Part shown: positions 33,000 through 39,638 of the stretch, in pieces
How positions within the stretch are numbered: position 1 is the stretch's first letter
Layout of the letters: the number at the start of each line of letters is the position of its first letter
Assembly (NCBI GenBank): GCA_018053145.1
Contig: JAGPMA010000019.1
Span: 1 to 39,638, forward strand
Source of the DNA: Oscillospiraceae bacterium
GTDB lineage: Bacteria > Bacillota > Clostridia > Oscillospirales > Oscillospiraceae
Reading direction: 5' to 3'
Length of the DNA stretch: 39,638 nucleotides
Notes under the pieces: model-generated
What the model was told of the DNA's origin: nothing
The model's input: only the letters and a program-made list of their open reading frames with translations
Database searches by the model: none
Program-made: the position numbers and the translations under genes

Positions 33000-35900
33000 T
33001 TATTCATAGAGCTTGGCAAGCTTCTCGAGGTGTTCGTATCTTGCCTTTGCGTTAGCCTCGGCGTCGTTGAAGAGCTCCTCGGCTCTTTCAGGGAAGGCGC
33101 GTGTCAGAGAGGAGTAACGAGCCTCGCTCATAATGAAGTCGCGGTAGCTGCCGGTCGGGGTCTTGCTATCGAGAATGAACGGGCTCTTGCCCTCGGCCTT
33201 GAGTGAGGGGTTAAAGCGGAACATGTTCCAGTAGCCGCAATCAACAGCCTTCTTCATTTCGCTCTGGCAGTTAACCATGCCGCCCTTGATGGAATGCATT
33301 TCGCAGGGCGCGTAGCCGATGACAAGCGAAGGACCGTGGTAAGCTTCAGCTTCGGCAATTGCCTTAAGTGTCTGAGAGGGGTTTGCGCCCATAGCAACCT
33401 GAGCGACATAGATGTATCCATAGCTCATTGCAATCTCGGCAAGACTCTTCTTTGCGACGGATTTACCTGCTGCCGCGAACTGTGCAACCGCGCCGATTTG
33501 GGTTGCCTTGGAGGCCTGTCCGCCGGTGTTGGAATACACCTCGGTGTCGAAGACCATGATGTTAACATCCTCGCCGGAAGCAAGCACGTGGTCAAGACCG
33601 CCAAAGCCGATGTCGTATGCCCAGCCGTCGCCGCCGAAAATCCAAACGGATTTCTTGCCCAGATATTCCTTGCTTGCGAGAATCTCCTTGGAGTAGGAGC
33701 ACTCGGAATCCTTTTCGAGCTCGGAGACAAGCGCCTCAACCGCAGCCTTGTTGGCTTCGCCGTCGTCCATGGTGGCAAGATAAGCTTCGCAGGCGGCCTT
33801 CTTGGTATCAACTGTGGTAATATCCATCAGTTCTTTTACCTTGGCGGCAAGACGATTGCGGATGGCCTTTTGACCCAGATATAGTCCGTAGCCGTGCTCG
33901 GCGTTATCCTCAAACAGGGAGTTAGCCCAAGCGGGGCCCTTGCCTGCCTTGTTAATAGTATAGGGGGAGGTAGCTGCCGGTCCGCCCCAGATGGAGGAGC
34001 AGCCCGTAGCGTTGGAGATATACATACGGTCGCCGCAAACCTGAGTGATAAGTCTAGCATAAGCGGTCTCAGCGCAGCCTGCGCAGGAACCGGAGAACTC
34101 AAGCAGCGGAGTCTTGAACTGGCTGCCTTTGACAGAAGTGATGTCTTCAACATCCGGCTTGGAGCTTGCCTTGGCAACCATGTAATTAAATACGGCCTGC
34201 TCTTTAAGCTCCTCTTCCTGCGAAACCATGGTTAAGGCCTTTGCAGGGCAGGTGCTTGCGCAAACTCCGCAGCCCATGCAGTCAAGCGGCGAAACCGCGA
34301 GTGCATAGGTATAAACGCCTTTGCCCTTGCCAGCCTTGAAGGGAGCGCTCTTCGTGCCTTCGGGTGCGGCGGAAAGCTCAGCCTCGGTGAGTGCATAGGG
34401 GCGAATGGTTGCGTGCGGGCAGACATAGGAGCACTGGTTGCACTGGATGCACTTTTCTGAGTCCCAAGTCGGAACGCTGACTGCAACGCCGCGCTTCTCA
34501 TAAGCAGATGCGCCCTGCTCAAAGGTTCCGTCAACATGCTCTTCGAAAGCGGATACCGGCAGACTGTCACCGTCCATTTTACCAATCGGTAGGGTGATTT
34601 CTTCAACCATTTTAACAAGCTTTGCTCCGCCCTCAAGCGAGGCTTTGGTGCATGCTTTTTCAGCGTTTGCCCAAGAAGCGGGGACATTGACCTTTACGAA
34701 AGCGGTGGCTCCGGCTTCGATAGCCTTGTGGTTCATGTCCACAACGTCCTGACCCTTTTTGAGATAGCTCTTGGTTGCGGCGTCCTTCATGTAACCTATA
34801 GCTTCTTCCTGAGGCATAACCTTTGCAAGGGTAAAGAATGCGGACTGGAGAATCGTATTAGTACGCTTGCCCATTCCCATCTTGATTGCAAGATCGATAG
34901 CGTTGATGGTGTATACATTAATGTTGTTGTTGGCAATATAGCGCTTGGCCTCGGCGGGCATATGCTCGTCAAGTTCTTCAGGTGTCCACTGGCAGTTAAT
35001 AAGGAAAGCGCCGCCGGGCTTAACATCACGCACCATTTTATAGCCCTTGAGAATATAGGACGGGTTGTGGCAGGCGACGAAATCGGCCTTATTAATATAG
35101 TAAGGGCTGCGGATGGGCTTGTCACCAAAGCGCAGATGGCTGATGGTAACGCCACCGGTCTTTTTGGAGTCATACTGGAAGTATGCCTGAACATATTTGT
35201 CGGTATGGTCGCCGATAATCTTAATCGAGTTCTTGTTTGCGCCGACAGTGCCGTCTCCGCCGAGGCCCCAGAATTTGCACTCGATGGTGCCGGGAGCAGC
35301 GGTGTTGGGGGCGGGCTTCTCTTCAAGTGACATGTTGGTAACGTCGTCCGTGATACCGATGGTGAACTGGCGGCGCGGTGCGTCGTTTTTAAGCTCTTCA
35401 TAAACAGCAAAAACGCTGGAGGGAGGCGTGTCCTTTGAACCAAGGCCATAGCGTCCGCCGATGACAGTGTTTGTCATGCCGGCATTAGCAAGAGCGGTAA
35501 CAACATCCATATATAGAGGTTCGCCAATAGCTCCTGGCTCCTTGGTGCGGTCAAGAACGGCAATCTTCTTTGCGGTCTTCGGAATAGCTTCAATCAGCTT
35601 GCCGGAAACGAAGGGACGATACAAACGGACTTTAATAAGACCAACCTTTTCGCCCATAGCGGTAAGATAATCAATAACCTCTTCCGCTACGTCGCAAATC
35701 GAACCCATTGCGATAATCACGCGTTCGGCGTCCGGTGCACCGTAGTAGTTGAAGAGCTTATAGTCGGTTCCAAGCTTTGCGTTGACCTTGCCCATATATT
35801 CTTCGACAATTCCGGGGACAGCCTCGTAATACTTGTTTATGGCTTCACGGTGCTGGAAGAAAACATCTCCGTTTTCGTGCGAGCCGCGCATTACGGGGCG

Positions 35901-36533
35901 CTCAGGGTTGAGTGAGCGTTTGCGGAATTCGTCAACAGCGGTCATGTCGCACATTTCTGCCAGATCTTCGTAGTCCCATGTCTCAATTTTCTGAATCTCG
36001 TGGGAGGTACGGAAACCGTCAAAGAAGTTTATGAACGGAACGCGGCTCTTGATTGCAGCAAGATGTGCAACAGCGGCGAGATCCATTACTTCCTGAGTGT
36101 TTGTTTCGGCAAGCATCGCAAAACCGGTCTGGCGGCAGGCCATAACGTCCGAGTGGTCACCAAAAATGTTGAGCGCCTGAGCCGCCACTGTTCTTGCGGA
36201 TACGTGGAAAACGGTTGGCAACAGTTCACCCGCAATTTTATACATATTAGGAATCATAAGCAGAAGACCCTGAGAGGCGGTGTATGTAGTGGTAAGAGCA
36301 CCTGCGGCGAGTGAGCCGTGAACAGTTCCGGCGGCACCGGCTTCTGACTGCATTTCAGCAACGTTGACTGTTGTACCGAATATGTTTTTTCTCCCCGCGG
36401 CGGACCACTGATCAACATAGTCTGCCATAGGGCTTGACGGTGTTATCGGATAAATGCCCGCCACTTCCGTAAACGCGTAAGACACGTGTGCGGCGGCGGT
36501 GTTGCCGTCCATTGATTTCTTTGTTCGTGACAT
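33000..36533 (-). CDS. nifJ: Pyruvate:ferredoxin (flavodoxin) oxidoreductase
   Basis: 1177 residues from the ATG at 36533 (GGAG upstream; a longer frame to 36656 has no ribosome site). It oxidises pyruvate with CoA to acetyl-CoA and CO2, reducing ferredoxin. Domain I starts with YPITPSSPMAD (28-38); domain III follows the KVRLYRPF linker; two 4Fe-4S clusters use C695/698/701/705 and C752/755/758/762; a further cluster uses Cys in SCAGC (about 817-820) and later Cys residues; the TPP site is GDGWAYDIG (968 on) to N1002 in SNTGG. This is a complete homodimeric PFOR. It supplies acetyl-CoA and reduced ferredoxin to the butyryl-CoA enzymes in this window. Confidence 0.97.
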   Translation of the reverse strand: MSRTKKSMDGNTAAAHVSYAFTEVAGIYPITPSSPMADYVDQWSAAGRKNIFGTTVNVAEMQSEAGAAGTVHGSLAAGALTTTYTASQGLLLMIPNMYKIAGELLPTVFHVSARTVAAQALNIFGDHSDVMACRQTGFAMLAETNTQEVMDLAAVAHLAAIKSRVPFINFFDGFRTSHEIQKIETWDYEDLAEMCDMTAVDEFRKRSLNPERPVMRGSHENGDVFFQHREAINKYYEAVPGIVEEYMGKVNAKLGTDYKLFNYYGAPDAERVIIAMGSICDVAEEVIDYLTAMGEKVGLIKVRLYRPFVSGKLIEAIPKTAKKIAVLDRTKEPGAIGEPLYMDVVTALANAGMTNTVIGGRYGLGSKDTPPSSVFAVYEELKNDAPRRQFTIGITDDVTNMSLEEKPAPNTAAPGTIECKFWGLGGDGTVGANKNSIKIIGDHTDKYVQAYFQYDSKKTGGVTISHLRFGDKPIRSPYYINKADFVACHNPSYILKGYKMVRDVKPGGAFLINCQWTPEELDEHMPAEAKRYIANNNINVYTINAIDLAIKMGMGKRTNTILQSAFFTLAKVMPQEEAIGYMKDAATKSYLKKGQDVVDMNHKAIEAGATAFVKVNVPASWANAEKACTKASLEGGAKLVKMVEEITLPIGKMDGDSLPVSAFEEHVDGTFEQGASAYEKRGVAVSVPTWDSEKCIQCNQCSYVCPHATIRPYALTEAELSAAPEGTKSAPFKAGKGKGVYTYALAVSPLDCMGCGVCASTCPAKALTMVSQEEELKEQAVFNYMVAKASSKPDVEDITSVKGSQFKTPLLEFSGSCAGCAETAYARLITQVCGDRMYISNATGCSSIWGGPAATSPYTINKAGKGPAWANSLFEDNAEHGYGLYLGQKAIRNRLAAKVKELMDITTVDTKKAACEAYLATMDDGEANKAAVEALVSELEKDSECSYSKEILASKEYLGKKSVWIFGGDGWAYDIGFGGLDHVLASGEDVNIMVFDTEVYSNTGGQASKATQIGAVAQFAAAGKSVAKKSLAEIAMSYGYIYVAQVAMGANPSQTLKAIAEAEAYHGPSLVIGYAPCEMHSIKGGMVNCQSEMKKAVDCGYWNMFRFNPSLKAEGKSPFILDSKTPTGSYRDFIMSEARYSSLTRAFPERAEELFNDAEANAKARYEHLEKLAKLYE

Positions 36534-36664
36534 TTTCAAGTCTCCTTTATTTATTGATTTTTCTATCGTAAGCAGAGAAGCATGATGTATTCGGTTGCAT
36601 ACACATATAAAAAGTTCTCTGGATGACTGAACAGACAGCATGATTGAGTATATCAAGCGGATTC

Positions 36665-36693
36665 ATTGTATCATATATATTATTTTATGGAAA
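36665..36693 (-). promoter_or_regulatory. Possible promoter of PFOR
   Basis: Minus strand TTTCCA (36693-36688), 17 bases, TACAAT (36670-36665), giving a leader of about 125 bases. Confidence 0.45.
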
Positions 36694-37001
36694 GAGTTTT
36701 TTTAACTTTGTATATACATTATAAATATCGTTGCGCATAATTGTAAGGAATAATCATATTTCATAAATTCGAATTATTGTAATGGATGAAAAGTTTGATG
36801 TTCCATCTTGACGCAAGGGAGCACGCGGTTAAAATAGTTGCAAATACGTACAATAGTTAAAAAATATCATTCAAAACTATCATAACAAGTGAGGCAAATT
36901 GATATAGTGCCGCAAGATGGCATTTTGATTGACTGCTTAAATTCCACTCATATGTCGATAAGCTCAAATCCGATAATTGGCCAAAAAACGCTCAAAATGT
37001 A

Positions 37002-37029
37002 TTGACAAATGGATAAATGTATATATAAT
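37002..37029 (+). promoter_or_regulatory. Promoter of the cysteine desulfidase-like gene
   Basis: Consensus TTGACA (37002-37007), 16 bases, consensus TATAAT (37024-37029). Confidence 0.78.
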
Positions 37030-37042
37030 TAACATATATACA
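37018..37042. promoter_or_regulatory. Operator-like inverted repeat over the -10
   Basis: TGTATATAT, 7 bases, ATATATACA: perfect 9-base arms covering the -10 of a consensus promoter, as expected for repression. The arm TGTATATAT recurs at 39201-39209 before the gene at 39235; the GntR protein at 38354 is a candidate binder. Confidence 0.45.
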
Positions 37043-37062
37043 GCAATGTTGAGGTGAATTGT

Positions 37063-38340
37063 ATGAAAAATACGGATACTAATTATGAAAAATGCCTAAA
37101 TGTACTTAAGGAAGAGCTTCTTCCAGCGATGGGATGTACCGAACCAATCGCGATTTCCTATTGCGCCGCAGTTGCAAGGGAGACTTTGGGAGATATTCCC
37201 GACCGCATAGTTATAGAAGCGAGCGGTAATATTATAAAGAATGTTAAAAGTGTAGTTGTACCAAACACAGGGAATATGAAAGGAATAACAGCCGCCGCTG
37301 CCGCTGGTGTAATTGCCGGAAATGCAGAAAAAAAGCTGGAGGTTATTTCAACGGTCTCTGAGAAACAAATCGAGGCAATAAAAGATTACCTTAACAACAC
37401 TGAGATTGAAGTTGTGCTTTCGGAGTCACCCTATATTTTCGATATATACATTACCGTTTATAAGAACGATAACTACGCAAAAGTTAGAATCGTGAATTAT
37501 CATACAAATATTGTCCATATCGAAAAGGACGGCAAAACCCTTCAGGAGTCCGTTATTTCCTGCGGAATGGAGAATGGGCTAACAGATCGTTCATTTCTTT
37601 CGGTTGAGCTTATTTTAGATTTTGCAAATTCTGTTGATATTTCCGATGTTAAGGACTTACTTGACACACAAATACAATACAATATTGCAATTGCCGAAGA
37701 GGGTTTGAAAAACAGCTATGGTGCTAATATCGGCTCTGTGCTTCTGGCTCACAACGAAAACTCGCTGCGGCTCAGAGCAAAGGCAATGGCAGCCGCTGGT
37801 AGTGACGCAAGAATGAATGGCTGTGATATGCCTGTTATTATTAACTCCGGCAGTGGAAATCAGGGAATTACGGCATCAGTTCCGGTAATCGTGTATGCTC
37901 GTGATATGAAGGTCTCTGACGAAAAAATGTACCGTGCGCTTGTGCTTTCCAACCTCATTGCTATTCATCAAAAAACCCGCATCGGCAGGCTTTCCGCATA
38001 TTGCGGGGCCATCAACGCGGGTGCTGCAGCAGGGTGCGGAATAGCTTACTTGATGGACGGATCGCTGGATGCGATTTCGCACACCCTGGTAAATGCTTTG
38101 GCTATTTCCTCCGGTGTGATATGTGACGGTGCAAAGGCCTCCTGCGCCGGGAAAATTGCGGTTGCTGTGGACACAGGAATACTCGGTTATGAAATGTATT
38201 GTGACAATCAGCAGTTTTACGGCGGTGACGGCATCGTTAAGAAGGGAGCTGAAAATACACTGGTTAGCGTTGGACGGCTCGGCCATGACGGCATGAAAGA
38301 AACTGACATCGAAATACTGAATATCATGATTGATAAATAA
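37063..38340 (+). CDS. cyuA: L-cysteine desulfidase-like Fe-S lyase (CyuA/UPF0597 family)
   Basis: 425 residues from the ATG at 37063 (GAGGTG upstream; GTG at 37054 also in frame). Related to the alpha domain of Fe-S L-serine dehydratases: GCTEPIAISY near the N-terminus with C25, NSGSGNQGITASVPV in the middle, and Cys in SAYCGAINAG, AGCGIAY and CDGAKASCAGKIA that can hold a 4Fe-4S cluster. Family members degrade L-cysteine to pyruvate, sulfide and ammonia; serine or another beta-substituted amino acid is possible. Cytoplasmic, oxygen-sensitive. Pyruvate made here would feed the PFOR encoded next door. Confidence 0.88.
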   Translation: MKNTDTNYEKCLNVLKEELLPAMGCTEPIAISYCAAVARETLGDIPDRIVIEASGNIIKNVKSVVVPNTGNMKGITAAAAAGVIAGNAEKKLEVISTVSEKQIEAIKDYLNNTEIEVVLSESPYIFDIYITVYKNDNYAKVRIVNYHTNIVHIEKDGKTLQESVISCGMENGLTDRSFLSVELILDFANSVDISDVKDLLDTQIQYNIAIAEEGLKNSYGANIGSVLLAHNENSLRLRAKAMAAAGSDARMNGCDMPVIINSGSGNQGITASVPVIVYARDMKVSDEKMYRALVLSNLIAIHQKTRIGRLSAYCGAINAGAAAGCGIAYLMDGSLDAISHTLVNALAISSGVICDGAKASCAGKIAVAVDTGILGYEMYCDNQQFYGGDGIVKKGAENTLVSVGRLGHDGMKETDIEILNIMIDK

Positions 38341-38378
38341 CCCGTGGCTGCTCTCAGATGGAAAAAGTGAGCAGCGGG
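38341..38378. terminator. Imperfect hairpin between convergent genes
   Basis: CCCG..CTGCTC pairs with GAGCAGCGGG across a 15-base loop and a 3-base bulge. It overlaps the 3' end of the GntR gene. Weak T content, so only a possible terminator. Confidence 0.35.
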
Positions 38379-39082
38379 ATATCCAACGAGGAACTGGGAT
38401 AAGTCGTATAGGTGGTAGCCAGCAGATGCATATTAACATCATAAACATCCGTGCTGAAAATTGACATGTCATCGGAGTTGTCAAGCAAAAAGTCTACGGA
38501 CTTCAAGAATTGATAGTGAGGTATGTTGACAAATATCTTTACAAATTTTGGATGTGCGTTTGGCAGAGTCTTCATATAATCGTAAACGAAATGCGAGCTC
38601 AGATAGTTAAGAGATTTTGTAATGTCGTCCACCAGCCTAACGGGGATGTAAGTATAGTCCAGCGATTCGTTTTTTTCCTTGGTTTTATTTACGAGTATTA
38701 TTTCGTAATACAACTCATCATCGGATACATTTGCTTTGCTGGCAAGCTCCGGATGTGCTTTTACAATTTTAAACTGTACGATCTGATGTCTGCGGCTTCC
38801 GCCTATGTCCAGCTTCATTGCGGAGCCAAAAGCCTTTGACTCAGTAGATACACTTTGATCAGAGCAAACAAATGTTCCGCGGCCGCGAACCCTGTCGAGC
38901 ACACCCATGACAGACATTTCTTTTATAGCTTTGTTTGCGGTGACGCGAGAAACTTCAAAAAGCTCAGCAAGTTCGATTTCTGATGGTATTTTGCTGCCGA
39001 GTGGGTATTCTCCGCTTTTAATTTTATCAAATACATAGTTTTGTATTTGCATATAGCTTGGTGTTGATTCCAGTTCAGACAT
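38354..39082 (-). CDS. GntR-family regulator with UTRA domain (HutC type)
   Basis: 242 residues. The N-terminal winged helix is classic GntR (YPLGSKIPSEIELAELFEVSRVTANKAIKEMSVMGVLDRVRGRGTFV, about 26-71); residues 85-240 form a UTRA effector domain. GAGGG precedes the ATG. It is convergent with the cysteine desulfidase-like gene and divergent from the uroporphyrinogen-decarboxylase-family gene, and probably controls one or both. Ligand unknown. Confidence 0.9.
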   Translation of the reverse strand: MSELESTPSYMQIQNYVFDKIKSGEYPLGSKIPSEIELAELFEVSRVTANKAIKEMSVMGVLDRVRGRGTFVCSDQSVSTESKAFGSAMKLDIGGSRRHQIVQFKIVKAHPELASKANVSDDELYYEIILVNKTKEKNESLDYTYIPVRLVDDITKSLNYLSSHFVYDYMKTLPNAHPKFVKIFVNIPHYQFLKSVDFLLDNSDDMSIFSTDVYDVNMHLLATTYTTYPSSSLDIPLLTFSI

Positions 39083-39101
39083 TGGGGCCCTCTTTTCGTC
39101 A

Positions 39102-39114
39102 AGTATTGTATACT
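39102..39114. promoter_or_regulatory. Possible GntR operator
   Basis: AGTAT-TGT-ATACT inverted repeat between the GntR promoter and its start codon. Contains GTATAC, in line with HutC-type sites; could act as an autoregulatory block. Confidence 0.4.
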
Positions 39115-39143
39115 GTCAATATTTTATGTTTACAACTTCTTCA

Positions 39144-39173
39144 ATTATATAGAACAACGCCAGGAATTGTCAA
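39144..39173 (-). promoter_or_regulatory. Promoter of the GntR gene
   Basis: Minus strand TTGACA (39173-39168), 18 bases, consensus TATAAT (39149-39144). Confidence 0.72.
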
Positions 39174-39194
39174 CACCAATTCCAACATTATGTT
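39167..39194 (+). promoter_or_regulatory. Possible promoter of the URO-D-family gene
   Basis: TTGTCA (39167-39172), 16 bases, TATGTT (39189-39194). Its -35 overlaps the -35 of the divergent GntR promoter, so one regulator bound here would affect both. A TGTATATAT arm follows at 39201-39209. Confidence 0.4.
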
Positions 39195-39234
39195 TATAAA
39201 TGTATATATCTTTTAAGCTTTAGGAGGAACAAAA

Positions 39235-39638
39235 ATGAACAGAAAAGAAAGATTGCAGGCGGTTATCAATGGTGTTGAGCCGGACAGAACCCCTGTAAGT
39301 ACATGGATGCATTTTTCAGAGCATGACCAAGATCCCCGTTCTTTAGCAGAAGCCATGGTTGACTTTAACGAAAGGTATGATTATGACTTCATAAAAATGA
39401 TGCCCTTCGGCGCCTATACAGTACAGGATTGGGGCGCAAAGCTTGAGGTATACTGCGATAAATTCAAAGAGGTCGAAATTGCCGCACCTGCGATTTGCGA
39501 GCTTGAGGATTATCTTAAAATTGAGCCGCTTTCTGCAACCTACGGCACTTGGGGGAAAACACTTCAGTTATCCCGCTTACTTTCCAAGATTGCAAAGCCC
39601 AACACTCCCTACATTCAAACGCTTTTCTCTCCCTTAAC
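39235..39638 (+). CDS. Uroporphyrinogen decarboxylase-family protein, 3' end cut off
   Basis: The frame opens at ATG 39235 behind AGGAGG and runs off the window after 134 codons, so roughly the first 40% is present. The start, MNRKERLQAVINGVEPDRTPVSTW, is the typical opening of the URO-D/MtaA/CmuA superfamily, followed by the usual DYDFIKMMPFG segment. In anaerobes without haem synthesis such proteins are mostly corrinoid-dependent methyltransferases for methoxylated or methylated compounds rather than haem enzymes. Which of these it is depends on the missing part and on neighbours outside the window. Another reading frame at 39443-39637 on the same strand is a shadow of it. Confidence 0.85.
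   Translation, partial: MNRKERLQAVINGVEPDRTPVSTWMHFSEHDQDPRSLAEAMVDFNERYDYDFIKMMPFGAYTVQDWGAKLEVYCDKFKEVEIAAPAICELEDYLKIEPLSATYGTWGKTLQLSRLLSKIAKPNTPYIQTLFSPL

Larger units (their letters stand above)
36534..37062. other. Divergent intergenic region PFOR / cysteine desulfidase-like gene
   Basis: About 530 AT-rich bases. It holds promoters for both neighbours, a TGTATATACA palindrome at 36709-36718 and a possible extra promoter at 36808-36835 (TTGACG, 16 bases, TAAAAT) without a nearby gene. Eight-base arms CCATCTTG (36803-36810) and CAAGATGG (36913-36920) could pair across about 100 bases. A small RNA is possible but unproven. Confidence 0.4.

Noticed and set aside
34728-35330. 200-codon open frame on the + strand, and others at 33294-33884 and 35461-35670
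   Set aside because: All are antisense to the PFOR gene, which is complete and well conserved.
36534-36656. Extended start for PFOR
   Set aside because: No ribosome site; the conserved protein begins at 36533 with GGAG upstream.
1-39638. Search by eye for CRISPR arrays, tRNA, rRNA, riboswitches, transposases, integrases and phage genes
   Set aside because: None seen. Repeats present are operator-like or terminator-like, not array-like.

Overview
The window looks like a chromosome segment of a strictly anaerobic, low-to-moderate-GC Firmicute of the class Clostridia, probably a gut-type butyrate-pathway organism. The evidence is a clostridial thl/bcd/hbd/crt set, a one-chain pyruvate:ferredoxin oxidoreductase, many Fe-S proteins without aerobic respiration genes, strong GGAGG ribosome sites, TTG starts and U-rich intrinsic terminators. 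No rRNA, tRNA, CRISPR array, insertion sequence or phage gene was seen. The species cannot be named from the sequence alone.

Layout. 1-1266 (-) is the front part of a P-loop, PEP-carboxykinase-like protein cut by the window edge. 1866-2423 is a small Cys-rich protein. 2523-8281 is a LysR regulator diverging from a large Fe-S flavoprotein followed by two tandem paralogous membrane proteins (DUF5692-like). 8523-9428 is an orphan zinc-type binding lipoprotein with a Zur-like operator. 9761-15164 (-) is a beta-oxidation/butyryl-CoA operon: MaoC hydratase, crotonase, 3-hydroxybutyryl-CoA dehydrogenase, acyl-CoA dehydrogenase, thiolase and a second crotonase. Diverging from it, 15454-21290 (+) holds a KASIII-like enzyme and a complete LIV-type ABC importer, followed by a CoA-transferase, an alpha/beta hydrolase, a TetR regulator and a divergently placed second alpha/beta hydrolase (to 25374). 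25676-26149 is a UspA-like protein. 26204-31537 (-) is a VanG-type D-Ala-D-Ser cluster (vanR, vanS, a serine-acetyltransferase-like gene, vanG, vanXY and a soluble vanT-like racemase). 31870-32775 is an EamA exporter, 33000-36533 (-) is PFOR, 37063-38340 is a cysteine desulfidase-like Fe-S lyase, 38354-39082 (-) is a GntR/UTRA regulator, and 39235 to the end is the start of a uroporphyrinogen-decarboxylase-family protein.

How the genes fit together. The most coherent unit is 9.7-25.4 kb. Three promoters, driving the beta-oxidation operon, the KASIII/ABC operon and the second hydrolase, all have the form TTGACA-N17-TAT(N)(N)T. Each carries nearly the same inverted repeat, ATGAA-[T/G]CATC[T/G]-TTCAT (site 2 has GTGAA in the left arm), at or just after the predicted transcription start. 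The TetR gene inside this region is the obvious candidate regulator. I read the unit as a regulon for importing a carboxylic acid or other small acyl compound, activating it with CoA and taking it through beta-oxidation. The substrate is unknown.

The second notable unit is the vanG-type cluster. Its racemase lacks the usual membrane domain, it contains an acetyltransferase gene, and the promoter of its effector half overlaps the terminator that ends vanRS. The third is the LysR-controlled Fe-S flavoprotein plus the DUF5692-like pair, for which I know no established function.
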